Below the pieces are notes generated by a model. The model ran no database searches, was not told the DNA's origin, and saw nothing but the letters and a program-made list of their open reading frames with translations. Shown one piece after another: positions 5,019 through 12,034 of a stretch of 22,154 nucleotides of DNA. Both the position numbers and the translations under genes were made by a program. The first letter of the stretch is position 1. Every line of letters begins with the position of its first letter. Source of the stretch: a virus; IMG/VR virus record IMGVR_UViG_3300021960_000579, positions 1-22,154 of that record. One strand, written 5' to 3'.

Positions 5019-5228
5019 GAAACATTCGTACAGCCTTTGTACTGCTCAGTACTGTTTTTGTGCAACCGTGTACAATTTAGTGCAATGCGCGGGCATTGTT
5101 TCTCATTGTACTAAATCAGTACAATGCAATACCGTGCGAAACATTCGCGTGTCTATTGTTCTTGACTGTACTGGGTCAGGCGCTTGCAATACTGAGCAGT
5201 ACAATCCAGTGCAACGGTATGCAATCTT
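5019..5228. repeat. cluster of GTAC-centred dyads and direct repeats, origin-like
   Basis: Dyads: GTACTG-CT-CAGTAC (5039-5052), CAATGC-GCGG-GCATTG (5083-5098), ATTGTACT-N5-AGTACAAT (5105-5125) and TACTG-AG-CAGTA (5190-5201), the last being the first in opposite orientation. Direct repeats: GAAACATTCG at 5019 and 5138, and TACAAT followed by GTGCAA at 5071 and 5200. The density and lack of coding content fit a replication origin or a multi-site operator; the choice between them is open. Confidence 0.5.
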
Positions 5229-5235
5229 GCAAAAG

Positions 5236-5265
5236 CCCCCCCCGTCACACCCCCACCCCTACCCC
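5236..5265 (-). repeat. G-quadruplex-like block (C-runs on + strand)
   Basis: Four C-runs of 8, 5, 4 and 4 (5236-5243, 5250-5254, 5256-5259, 5262-5265) give four minus-strand G-runs separated by loops of 1-6 nt, which satisfies the usual G-quadruplex pattern. It lies right next to the dyad cluster. Confidence 0.6.
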
Positions 5266-5319
5266 TGTTATTATTATACATTCCCACACAGAAAAATTTG
5301 TGCTACACATTTTGTCGAG

Positions 5320-5382
5320 CGCTGCAGTCCTCTAGTCCAAACCCCTCCCTAATGGACGCTTTCTTCCTCACTGGCTGCAGCG
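5320..5382. repeat. nested inverted repeats upstream of terS
   Basis: Outer arms CGCTGCAG (5320-5327) and CTGCAGCG (5375-5382) enclose inner arms GTCCA (5335-5339) and TGGAC (5353-5357). About 140 bp before the terminase small subunit gene, this is where cos or pac recognition sites often lie. Function not demonstrated. Confidence 0.4.
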
Positions 5383-5394
5383 TTCATTTTGCCT

Positions 5395-5423
5395 TTGAAA
5401 ATCTATCAAAGTAATACTAATAT
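5395..5423 (+). promoter_or_regulatory. predicted sigma70-type promoter before terS
   Basis: TTGAAA (5395-5400) and TAATAT (5418-5423) are separated by 17 bp, five and four matches to consensus. Transcription would start near 5430 and put the CCTATAGG dyad into the leader of the late operon. Confidence 0.45.
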
Positions 5424-5439
5424 CGGTACAGTGCTGGGA

Positions 5440-5486
5440 CTAATAATAATAATAAAATACCTATAGGTATTATTATTAGTATTAGT
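5440..5486. promoter_or_regulatory. dyad element, copy 2 (CCTATAGG-centred)
   Basis: The perfect palindrome AATACCTATAGGTATT, centred at 5463.5, carries the same TAA/TTA arms as copy 1 at 1131-1176. Only one symmetric base pair differs in the shared 39 nt. It lies 34-80 bp before the terS start and is surrounded by CTAAT/ATTAG words, as copy 1 is. Confidence 0.65.
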
Positions 5487-5519
5487 ACAGTACACGCAAG
5501 GCTAATTTAGGAGTTATGT

Positions 5520-6017
5520 ATGGCTGGTAAGCCTAAGTTGAAAGCTGCTCTTGCAGCCCTTGATAGAAGGGGTGGCCCTGAAGCTTTGCAGCAGGAATTG
5601 CTTTCGGGCAAAACCATTCCAATGATTGCGAAAGAGCTTGGGTTAGATCGTGGTTATTTGCAGCGCAACCTGATGAAGAACGAAGAGTACGGCAAGGCGA
5701 TAAAAGAGGTTGAAGCTGAGGTTGCTGACGTGCAGGCTGCTCTTGCTCTTCAGGAGCTTGTTGAGTTGAAGGAAGAGCGTGCTGATGAGAAGGCGGCTGC
5801 ACGCAATCCTGATAATGAAGCTGTGGATAAAAACCTGCAGTATGTCAGTCAGGTTGATATTGGCATTGCCAAGGGCTTAGCCCACCAGCGCAACTTTATT
5901 GCTGCTAGTTTTAATAAGGCGCGCTATGGTAGCGGCAATCAGCAGAACATTCAGATCAACATTGGTGACTTACATTTGGATGCGCTGCGGAAAGCTAAGG
6001 TGATTGACCATGAGTGA
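5520..6017 (+). CDS. terS: terminase small subunit
   Basis: The start at 5520 has AGGAG (5509-5513) 6 bp upstream. The 165-aa protein begins basic (MAGKPKLKAALAALDRRGG), then has a helix-turn-helix at about residues 30-55 (SGKTIPMIAKELGLDRGYLQ), a long helical stretch (60-125) for oligomer formation and a basic C-terminal segment. This order and size, together with direct overlap with the large subunit gene, fit the DNA-recognition subunit of the packaging motor, which binds a cos or pac site. The neighbouring non-coding repeats are candidate targets. Its final codons overlap the terL start by 8 bp. Confidence 0.85.
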   Translation: MAGKPKLKAALAALDRRGGPEALQQELLSGKTIPMIAKELGLDRGYLQRNLMKNEEYGKAIKEVEAEVADVQAALALQELVELKEERADEKAAARNPDNEAVDKNLQYVSQVDIGIAKGLAHQRNFIAASFNKARYGSGNQQNIQINIGDLHLDALRKAKVIDHE

Positions 6018-7416
6018 CGACAGCCACAGCGCAATGCTGGACTTTGTTGAGCGGTACGGCAAGAAGCCTGCTTTATTTGTGCAAGAGGTGCTTGGCGTAG
6101 AACCATTGCCGTATCAGGCAGAATTTCTGGAAGCGATTGCGTCTGGCGAACGCAAGATTAGCATTCGGTCGGGTCATGGTACTGGTAAGTCTACAGCGGC
6201 ATCGTGGGCAATGCTATGGTATTTTTTGATGCATTACCCAAATAAAGTTGTTGTAACTGCGCCAACTTCTAGTCAGCTTTTTGATGCGCTGTTTGCAGAG
6301 TTAAAGCGCTGGATAAACGAGCTTCCAGAGGGCTTGCAGAGCATACTGAATACCAAGTCTGACCGTGTGGAGCATACGTCTGCGCCGTCTGAGATGTTTA
6401 TATCGGCACGTACTAGTAGAGCAGAAACTCCAGAAGCCTTGGCTGGGGTTCACTCTGAGCATGTTATGCTCGTTGTAGATGAAGCCTCTGGTGTACCTGA
6501 GCAGGTATTTGAGGCTGCGGCTGGCTCTATGTCGGGTCATAACGCGACTACGATTATGCTGAGCAACCCCACGCGGAGCAGTGGTACGTTTTTCGAAAGC
6601 CAGACGCGCATGGCAGATAGCTGGTGGACCCGCCGTTGGTCATGCGTGGATAGCCCTCTGGTGAGCGATGAGTTTGTTGAAGAGATGCGCTTGCGGTATG
6701 GCGAGGAGAGCAATGCGTTTCGCATTCGTGTGCTTGGTGAATTTCCGCTTGCTGACGATGACACGATTATCCCGTTTCATCTTGTGGAGAATGCCACGCA
6801 CCGCGATGTGCAGATTGATGAGGATACCAAGGCGGTCTGGGGTTTGGATGTAGCGCGCTTTGGGCAGGATAAAACTGCGCTGTGTAAGCGTCAGGGTCCG
6901 ATTGTGACTGAGCTTAGAGCTTGGTCTGGGCTGGACTTGATGCAGACTGTGGGTCGTGTTGTTGCTGAGTATGAGGCGTTATCGCCTAGCAGACAGCCCA
7001 GAGAGATACTTGTCGATAGTATTGGCGTAGGCTCAGGTGTGGTGGATCGCCTGCGTGAGATTGGCCTGCCTGTGCGCGGCGTGAATGTTGCTGAAGCGCC
7101 AAGCATGGGCGATACCTATCTAAACCTTAGAAGTGAGCTTTGGTTTAAGACGAAAGGTTGGCTTGAGGATCGTTCTTGCAAGATACCGAAGAATGACCAA
7201 CTTATCGCAGAGCTAACCAGCATTCGCTACAGCTTTACCAGTTCAGGCAAGATGAAAGCTGAGAGTAAAGATGAGATGCGCAAGCGTGGCTTGGCTTCAC
7301 CTGACTTGGCTGATGCGCTGTGCTTGACGATGGCGAGTGATGCTGCAACTGCGTTATCTGGGTCATTCTCTAGCTGGCGTGGCGAAATTAGAAGGAATTT
7401 GCGTGGAATAGCGTAA
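6010..7416 (+). CDS. terL: terminase large subunit (packaging ATPase and nuclease)
   Basis: The ATG at 6010 is taken over the in-frame TTG at 6004 because ATG is the stronger start; it overlaps the terS stop. In the 468-aa protein, Walker A is RSGHGTGKS (53-61), Walker B is MLVVDE (153-158), and the coupling motif is IMLSNPTRSSG (182-192). The nuclease domain has the acids D280 (WGLDVARFGQD), D336 (ILVDSIGVG) and D435 (SPDLADAL). All key residues of the two-domain motor are present and the length is normal. It drives DNA into the procapsid through the portal and cuts concatemers. Confidence 0.95.
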   Translation: MSDDSHSAMLDFVERYGKKPALFVQEVLGVEPLPYQAEFLEAIASGERKISIRSGHGTGKSTAASWAMLWYFLMHYPNKVVVTAPTSSQLFDALFAELKRWINELPEGLQSILNTKSDRVEHTSAPSEMFISARTSRAETPEALAGVHSEHVMLVVDEASGVPEQVFEAAAGSMSGHNATTIMLSNPTRSSGTFFESQTRMADSWWTRRWSCVDSPLVSDEFVEEMRLRYGEESNAFRIRVLGEFPLADDDTIIPFHLVENATHRDVQIDEDTKAVWGLDVARFGQDKTALCKRQGPIVTELRAWSGLDLMQTVGRVVAEYEALSPSRQPREILVDSIGVGSGVVDRLREIGLPVRGVNVAEAPSMGDTYLNLRSELWFKTKGWLEDRSCKIPKNDQLIAELTSIRYSFTSSGKMKAESKDEMRKRGLASPDLADALCLTMASDAATALSGSFSSWRGEIRRNLRGIA

Positions 7417-7447
7417 TGTGATACGTTTGCAGCAAAAGGAGTTAGCT

Positions 7448-7528
7448 ATGAAACCATGTAAAGGTTGCCCAACACCTGCCGCGTGTAAGCGTGCTGGTAT
7501 GTGCATGAAAAAGAAGTATGGCAAGTAA
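7448..7528 (+). CDS. 26-aa Cys-rich micro-protein
   Basis: A very good ribosome site (AAAGGAG) precedes the ATG at 7448. The product has four cysteines at residues 4, 7, 13 and 19 (CKGCPTPAACKRAGMC) and a Lys-rich tail. The CxxC pair plus two more Cys could bind one zinc ion. I recall similar Cys-Pro-Thr-Pro-Ala micro-proteins beside terminase genes in marine phages, but no function is known to me. The strong ribosome site argues against chance. Confidence 0.6.
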   Translation: MKPCKGCPTPAACKRAGMCMKKKYGK

Positions 7529-7564
7529 ATGGCTAAAGCTGCTAAGAAGAAAGTGAAGAAGTGA
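7529..7564 (+). CDS. possible 11-aa Lys-rich peptide
   Basis: An ATG directly follows the TAA of the 26-aa gene and gives MAKAAKKKVKK. It could be a coupled peptide or simply spacer. Too short to judge; kept only because phage operons here leave almost no unused bases. Confidence 0.2.
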   Translation: MAKAAKKKVKK

Positions 7565-7568
7565 TGTA

Positions 7569-7760
7569 ATGTTTACCGCGTTTGTTCTTTTGTGCGCTCA
7601 GAATTACTGCTTTGCAGTCGGTGGTCCTGCGTATGTTGATGAGAATGAATGCATTGCTGATTTTATGCAGAACGGAGTTCCATCTTTGCAGGTGAAATAT
7701 CCAACGTATACAATCAAGCAGGTTAAGTGTTATGAATGGGAAAAGCAGGTGAAGTCCTAA
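7569..7760 (+). CDS. 63-aa protein with hydrophobic, signal-like N-terminus
   Basis: It begins MFTAFVLLCAQNYCFAVGGP: a short hydrophobic helix, then a small-residue region that could be a cleavage site (CFA/VGG), though the usual basic N-region is missing. The rest is polar with cysteines at 28 and 54, which could form a disulfide outside the cytoplasm. The stop overlaps the next start as TAATG. Small envelope-directed phage proteins can serve in lysis or exclusion, but no family was recognised and the role is open. Confidence 0.6.
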   Translation: MFTAFVLLCAQNYCFAVGGPAYVDENECIADFMQNGVPSLQVKYPTYTIKQVKCYEWEKQVKS

Positions 7761-7882
7761 TGCCGTATTCTAAATATAGCCCAAAGCAAAAAAAGTTAGC
7801 CGCAGTGGCTCCACCACGCAAGAAAATTACTGGCGCAGACTTGAAAAAGCTGAGCAAAAGCAAAAAAGGTAAAAAGAAATGA
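7760..7882 (+). CDS. 40-aa strongly basic protein
   Basis: The ATG at 7760 shares its A with the previous TAA stop, and its own stop overlaps the next start as ATGA, so it is tightly coupled on both sides. The product begins MPYSKYSPKQKKLAAVAPPR and ends in a Lys/Ser tail, with about 16 basic residues of 40. It is likely to bind nucleic acid, but nothing more can be said. Small basic proteins with a PPRxKITGAD segment are, from memory, common next to phage packaging genes. Confidence 0.65.
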   Translation: MPYSKYSPKQKKLAAVAPPRKKITGADLKKLSKSKKGKKK

Positions 7883-8907
7883 AAGCAGGAGCAGCACTAG
7901 GATTACTCGCTGGTTTAGGCGCGCTGAATGCAATTCGTGGCGGGCGTGAAGGCGCAGGCAAGCGTTTTACTGGCTTGATGGATATGCTAGACGGTGGTGG
8001 CGCTGGCGCATCTGGGGATCGCTTCGAGGGCGGGGGCTTGCTTTCTATCTTGGGTAATCTCTTTGCCAAACCGCTTGAGGCGCAGGATAACGTCGAGCGC
8101 ATTGCTGCTGACACGAATGCGACTAAGGCTGTGACAAAAACGCTTGAGGACATGGCTAAGGGTGGCGCGCTTACATCGCGTTTGGATGGTAAGGATGGGT
8201 TAGGCACCGACTACAACTCTAAAGATATTTATGGCATTGGTCGTGGCGGTGAATTTGCTGGCGCGATGTCGCGTCCTGATGTGCTTGGTTCGCAGCAAGG
8301 GCTGCTTGCTGCGCAGGCGGCAAACGAAGGTCAGGTTGGATTGGGCGCATTTGGTGGCGCAAAAACACCAATGGAGATCGAAGCAGAGCGCAAAATGGGG
8401 TTAGACCCGTTTGGCGGCGTTGCGCCACCCAGACCAGAAATGCAATACGGTGGTCGCGGCACATATCAAATGCCAAAGCCTGACATGCAGTATGGTGGTC
8501 GTGGTATGCTTGGCATGCCTGCTGAAAATGTTATGGCAAATGTCCAAAATCCTGTTGCAACAGGCGCAAGTAGCGCTGCGCAAAACGAGGCAAACAAAGC
8601 TCAAATGCGCATAAACATGGCTGGCGTTACTAGAGAGCAGTATGACGCAATGACTAATGCTGAAAAACGTGAGCGTGGGCTTCCAGTTAGCGGGCTTGAC
8701 CTTGCGTTTGTTGGCGCAGATGCGTTCGCTCAGCCAATGCAGTATAGCGGCAGAGGCATAAGCGCTGGTGGTTTAAACATGCAGATGTACGCTGACATGA
8801 TTGACGCGCTTAACGCAAATGATCCAGATTTCGTCAAGAATGCAGACTCAGAAACCTTGATGGATGTTTACAGCACTTACGTGCAAAACGCAGGATCGCT
8901 TTACTAA
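7879..8907 (+). CDS. 342-aa Gly/Ala-rich protein with MQYGGRG repeats, probable virion protein
   Basis: It starts at the ATGA overlap with the basic gene. The N-terminus is Gly/Ala/Leu-rich and hydrophobic (MKAGAALGLLAGLGALNAI), followed by low-complexity Gly regions. MQYGGRG occurs at residues 188 and 203 (15-residue period) and as MQYSGRG at 287. The C-terminal part is acidic and helical. Low complexity, Gln/Gly/Met content and place in the late operon resemble the ejection-type proteins at the far end of the cluster. No family recognised; virion location is an inference from context. Confidence 0.6.
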   Translation: MKAGAALGLLAGLGALNAIRGGREGAGKRFTGLMDMLDGGGAGASGDRFEGGGLLSILGNLFAKPLEAQDNVERIAADTNATKAVTKTLEDMAKGGALTSRLDGKDGLGTDYNSKDIYGIGRGGEFAGAMSRPDVLGSQQGLLAAQAANEGQVGLGAFGGAKTPMEIEAERKMGLDPFGGVAPPRPEMQYGGRGTYQMPKPDMQYGGRGMLGMPAENVMANVQNPVATGASSAAQNEANKAQMRINMAGVTREQYDAMTNAEKRERGLPVSGLDLAFVGADAFAQPMQYSGRGISAGGLNMQMYADMIDALNANDPDFVKNADSETLMDVYSTYVQNAGSLY

Positions 8908-9167
8908 TGCCTAAAGACCCCCGCCTCGCCCGCGCTGGAGTATCGGGTTATAATAAGCCCAAGCGCACTCCAAGCCATAAAACTAAGTCACACGTAGTTG
9001 TGGCTAAAGAGGGCGATAAGGTTAAGACAATTCGCTTTGGTCAGCAAGGCAAGACGGGCGATAAGACTATGACAAAGCGTGCTAAGTCGTTTAAGGCAAG
9101 GCACGCTAAAAACATTGCCAAGGGCAAGATGAGCGCCGCATATTGGGCAGATAAGGTTAAGTGGTAA
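8907..9167 (+). CDS. 86-aa basic protein, conserved marine-virus type
   Basis: The start shares its A with the TAA of the gene before, and its own stop overlaps the adaptor start the same way. The protein is rich in Lys and Arg: MPKDPRLARAGVSGYNKPKR, then KSHVVVAKEGDKVKTIRFG and SFKARHAKNIAKGKMSAAYW. From memory this family recurs in marine phages, with the SFKARHAKNIAKGKMSAAYWA block most conserved. No activity is known to me; binding of DNA or RNA is plausible from charge. Confidence 0.7.
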   Translation: MPKDPRLARAGVSGYNKPKRTPSHKTKSHVVVAKEGDKVKTIRFGQQGKTGDKTMTKRAKSFKARHAKNIAKGKMSAAYWADKVKW

Positions 9168-9784
9168 TGGCTATTACAACCTACGCAGAACTAAAGACCG
9201 CAATCGCCAACTGGCTAAACCGCGATGATCTTACGAGTGTTATTCCTGATTTCATCAGTCTTGCAGAGGCTGACATGGATCGCAAAGTGCGCCACTGGCG
9301 TATGGAAGAGCGCAGCACAGCAGCAATCGACGCAAGATATACTCAGTTGCCCAGTGGCTTTATGGAAGCTGTACGCTTTCACTTAGATGTAGATGAGCGC
9401 CCCATTGAGCTGGTTACGCCATTAGCGCTGCAGTCTTATCGCAGAGGCGGTGCCGATACGACAGGTAGACCAAAGTATTACTCTGTAATTGCAGGTCAGC
9501 TTGAAGTTTGGCCCACGCCAGACAGCGCTTACACAGGTGAGCTTTATTACTACGCACGCACCACACCGCTAGACGACAGCAATACCTCAAACTGGATTTT
9601 GCAATACTTTCCTGATGCGTATTTGTATGGTGCTTTGATGCACTCTGCGCCTTACTTAGTTGATGATCAGCGCACGACAGTTTGGGCATCGTTGTACCAA
9701 AGTGCGATTGATGGTATCAATAGTAACAACGAAAAGGCCAAGTTTGGCGGCTCAGGCTTGCGCATGCAGGTCAACACATTCTAG
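9167..9784 (+). CDS. head-tail adaptor-like protein (P22 gp4-like / T7 gp11-like)
   Basis: The ATG at 9167 overlaps the previous stop (TAATG); the GTG at 9161 lies inside the preceding gene and is not needed. The 205-aa protein starts TTYAELKTAIANWLNRDD, then ISLAEADMDRKVRHWRME, with a central GRPKYYSVIAGQLEVWPTPD and a YYARTTPLDD segment. This is the usual plan of phage adaptor proteins that sit under the portal and connect to the tail (ring of 12). The P22 gp4-like type is favoured by the gp10-like partner downstream. Family fairly sure; exact position in the virion inferred. Confidence 0.75.
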   Translation: MAITTYAELKTAIANWLNRDDLTSVIPDFISLAEADMDRKVRHWRMEERSTAAIDARYTQLPSGFMEAVRFHLDVDERPIELVTPLALQSYRRGGADTTGRPKYYSVIAGQLEVWPTPDSAYTGELYYYARTTPLDDSNTSNWILQYFPDAYLYGALMHSAPYLVDDQRTTVWASLYQSAIDGINSNNEKAKFGGSGLRMQVNTF

Positions 9785-9793
9785 GAGAAAGAC

Positions 9794-10165
9794 ATGGCAA
9801 CCATTTCAGATTATGTGCTAGACGCGGCACTTTCCAAGCTGGACTTAGAGGCAGATCGCATAGACATTTGCTCACAGGAGCCTACGACTTACGCAGAGGC
9901 GACAAGCACCTACACGCTAGGCAATAGCACCTCAGTGTCGTTTGGTGCGCCAGAGGACGGTGATACGTCAGGCCGCAAGACAGCCTGCGCAGCGATCTCA
10001 GACGGCTCAGTGACAGGCTCAGGTACTGCAACGCATTACGCAATTACAGACGTATCTGAGAGCCGTCTGCTTTGCACAGGTTCTCTAACGACATCTCAGG
10101 CGGTTGTATCTGGCAACACATTCACAGTTGCTACGTTTGACGTAGAAATCCCTGATCCAGCATAA
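9794..10165 (+). CDS. 123-aa predicted virion protein
   Basis: AGGAGA lies 7 bp before the ATG. The protein begins MATISDYVLDAALSKLDLEA, then a Thr/Ser-rich stretch (EPTTYAEATSTYTLGN) and beta-rich segments ending FDVEIPDPA. It is typical of small phage structural proteins encoded between adaptor and fibre genes; I recall relatives in marine phages with the same EPTTYAEA block, of unknown exact function. No membrane segment or catalytic motif seen. Confidence 0.65.
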   Translation: MATISDYVLDAALSKLDLEADRIDICSQEPTTYAEATSTYTLGNSTSVSFGAPEDGDTSGRKTACAAISDGSVTGSGTATHYAITDVSESRLLCTGSLTTSQAVVSGNTFTVATFDVEIPDPA

Positions 10166-10175
10166 GGCGTAAAAC

Positions 10176-11786
10176 ATGGTTAAGTTAGCCAATCGCGTTA
10201 AAGTTGCCACGGCGACGACAGGCACAGGCACAGTTACGCTTGGGTCTGCTGAAACAGGCTACCAAACGTTTGCAGATGGCGGCGTAGCTGATGGCGATAC
10301 TGTTCGCTACACCATTGAGGATGGTAACGATTGGGAGATTGGCACTGGAACCTACACAGCGACAGGCACGACTTTAACGCGCACCTTGACAGAAAGTTCC
10401 ACTGGATCGCTTCTTAGCTTAACTGGAAGCGCTGTTGTATTTCTGTCTGCGGTCAATGAAGATGTTGTTCTCTGGCAGAGTGAGTGGCCAGAGGATACTG
10501 GCGCGTATGGTGATAATGTACCTATTGGCAATCGGGCTTTGCACAACCTTACAGATGGTTATACAAATACTGCGGTGGGGGATAATGCATTAGCGGGTAT
10601 AATTACTGGCCATCATAATACGGCGATTGGAACTGGTGCTGGCCCTTCTAATAGCACTAACGCTTCAGGTACTGATTATGGCACTTTTATAGGAAGTCTT
10701 GCTAATTTCAACGCTAGTAGTGACGCTAATTACAAAACTGTTTTAGGCTATTATGCTGCCCCTTCAAGCGATGGACTTGGGGGTACCGTTGTTGGCGCAC
10801 TTGCTGGCAACAGCATGACGACGAGCTCAGAGGATACTGTTATAGGTTACCAAGCAGGTCAAGGTCTAGTTAGCAGCGGATACTCTGTGATAATCGGAGG
10901 TTGGTCTGGCGTAAATTATAACGCTGGCAGTTTAATGGCTATCGGCTATGGGGCAAAATGCAACGGTACATCATCCATAAGTTTGGGCTATTTCGCAGGG
11001 CAAAACGCAACTGGACAATCTGATCTTTGCGTAAACATTGGCCAGTATGCAGGACGCTATGAGGGTGGCGGTGATCGCAATGTTCGCATAGGCGGCAGAA
11101 ACTCTTATAGCTATTATTCAACTGGCCTAGAAAACGTTGCTGTTGGGTATTATTCAAATAGATATGAGCAATATGGGCGGTCTAATACATCAGTTGGAGC
11201 GTATGCTAACTACGAGGGCAACTCTACTGATTACAGTGTAAATATTGGATATAACGCTGGGCGATACAATTACTATAATGATTATTGCACTAATGTAGGT
11301 GTCCAAGCTGGTAACTACACATCTACCATGCAGGGTCAATATTGCACATCTATAGGAGCTTATGCCCAGCCAAATAGTCGTACATCGTGGGGGCAATTTA
11401 CCCTTGGCAATAACCAAGTTAGCACTTTAAGATGTAATGACACTTCCATATCAACGCTATCTGATGAGCGCGATAAAACAAACATTCAAGACATTCCATA
11501 CGGACTAGACTTTATTAACTATGTTCGTCCAGTTTCATTTGATTGGAACAGGCGCGATGGATCAATGGGCACCCGAAAAGATATTGGCTTTATTGCGCAA
11601 GACCTTGTTGATGCTGAATTAGAGTTTTCGTCTGTTCAACATACAAGGCTTGTTGATTACAGTGATCCTGAAAAACTAGAAGCCAGAACACACGCAATTT
11701 TTCCAATTTTGGTTAAAGCGGTTCAAGAATTATCACAGAAAAACGATGCGCTTGAAGCGCGCATTGCTCAACTAGAAGGAAACTAA
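10176..11786 (+). CDS. tail fibre 1 with S74-type intramolecular chaperone
   Basis: The 536-aa protein has a beta-rich N-terminal domain (1-105) probably for virion attachment, a long middle (110-420) of repeats like [27 protein letters not shown] and CTNVGVQAG that resemble the left-handed coil of trimeric adhesin heads, and a C-terminal Peptidase_S74 domain. The self-cleaving site is at S429-D430 in [11 protein letters not shown], with the usual SFDW, IGFIAQD and [10 protein letters not shown] blocks and a final coiled coil. In this family the chaperone helps the trimer fold, then is released by cleavage. It probably binds the host surface. Confidence 0.9.
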   Translation: MVKLANRVKVATATTGTGTVTLGSAETGYQTFADGGVADGDTVRYTIEDGNDWEIGTGTYTATGTTLTRTLTESSTGSLLSLTGSAVVFLSAVNEDVVLWQSEWPEDTGAYGDNVPIGNRALHNLTDGYTNTAVGDNALAGIITGHHNTAIGTGAGPSNSTNASGTDYGTFIGSLANFNASSDANYKTVLGYYAAPSSDGLGGTVVGALAGNSMTTSSEDTVIGYQAGQGLVSSGYSVIIGGWSGVNYNAGSLMAIGYGAKCNGTSSISLGYFAGQNATGQSDLCVNIGQYAGRYEGGGDRNVRIGGRNSYSYYSTGLENVAVGYYSNRYEQYGRSNTSVGAYANYEGNSTDYSVNIGYNAGRYNYYNDYCTNVGVQAGNYTSTMQGQYCTSIGAYAQPNSRTSWGQFTLGNNQVSTLRCNDTSISTLSDERDKTNIQDIPYGLDFINYVRPVSFDWNRRDGSMGTRKDIGFIAQDLVDAELEFSSVQHTRLVDYSDPEKLEARTHAIFPILVKAVQELSQKNDALEARIAQLEGN

Positions 11787-11788
11787 CA

Positions 11789-12031
11789 ATGGCGGTTAAT
11801 GAATTAGATCGTGACTTTTTAAGATTGCTGCACACTTGCGATCAGATTGATAATCTTATTGCTGGGATTAAAGGCCGCGATTTTGACGAAGTGGATCGTA
11901 AACAGCAAGTCGGCAACATGGTAATGCTCCTTGAAACAGAAATGTTAGACAGCAAATACACTGACGCTGGCAAAGATGTGACGCCCATTAACGACGCTAT
12001 TGCTGCTGGTCGTACTTACTGGAAGTCATAA
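11789..12031 (+). CDS. 80-aa hypothetical protein between fibre genes
   Basis: AAGGA lies 9 bp upstream of the ATG and only two bases separate it from the fibre stop. The protein is helical and acidic (MAVNELDRDFLRLLHTCDQI, then IAGIKGRDFDEVDRKQQVG). It has no membrane helix. It lies exactly between fibre 1 and the repeat protein, so a fibre-assembly or virion role is possible but not shown. Confidence 0.6.
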   Translation: MAVNELDRDFLRLLHTCDQIDNLIAGIKGRDFDEVDRKQQVGNMVMLLETEMLDSKYTDAGKDVTPINDAIAAGRTYWKS

Positions 12032-12034
12032 CAC

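Noticed and set aside
5017-5352. Open frame of 111 codons on the + strand in the control region
   Set aside because: No ribosome site, Cys/Pro/His-rich unnatural composition, and it runs through dyads and C-runs that explain the sequence better.
5441-5470. T7-class phage RNA polymerase promoter (TAATA...CTATAGG)
   Set aside because: Similarity is partial and needs a gap; the perfect dyad symmetry is not a property of such promoters, and no phage RNA polymerase gene is in view.
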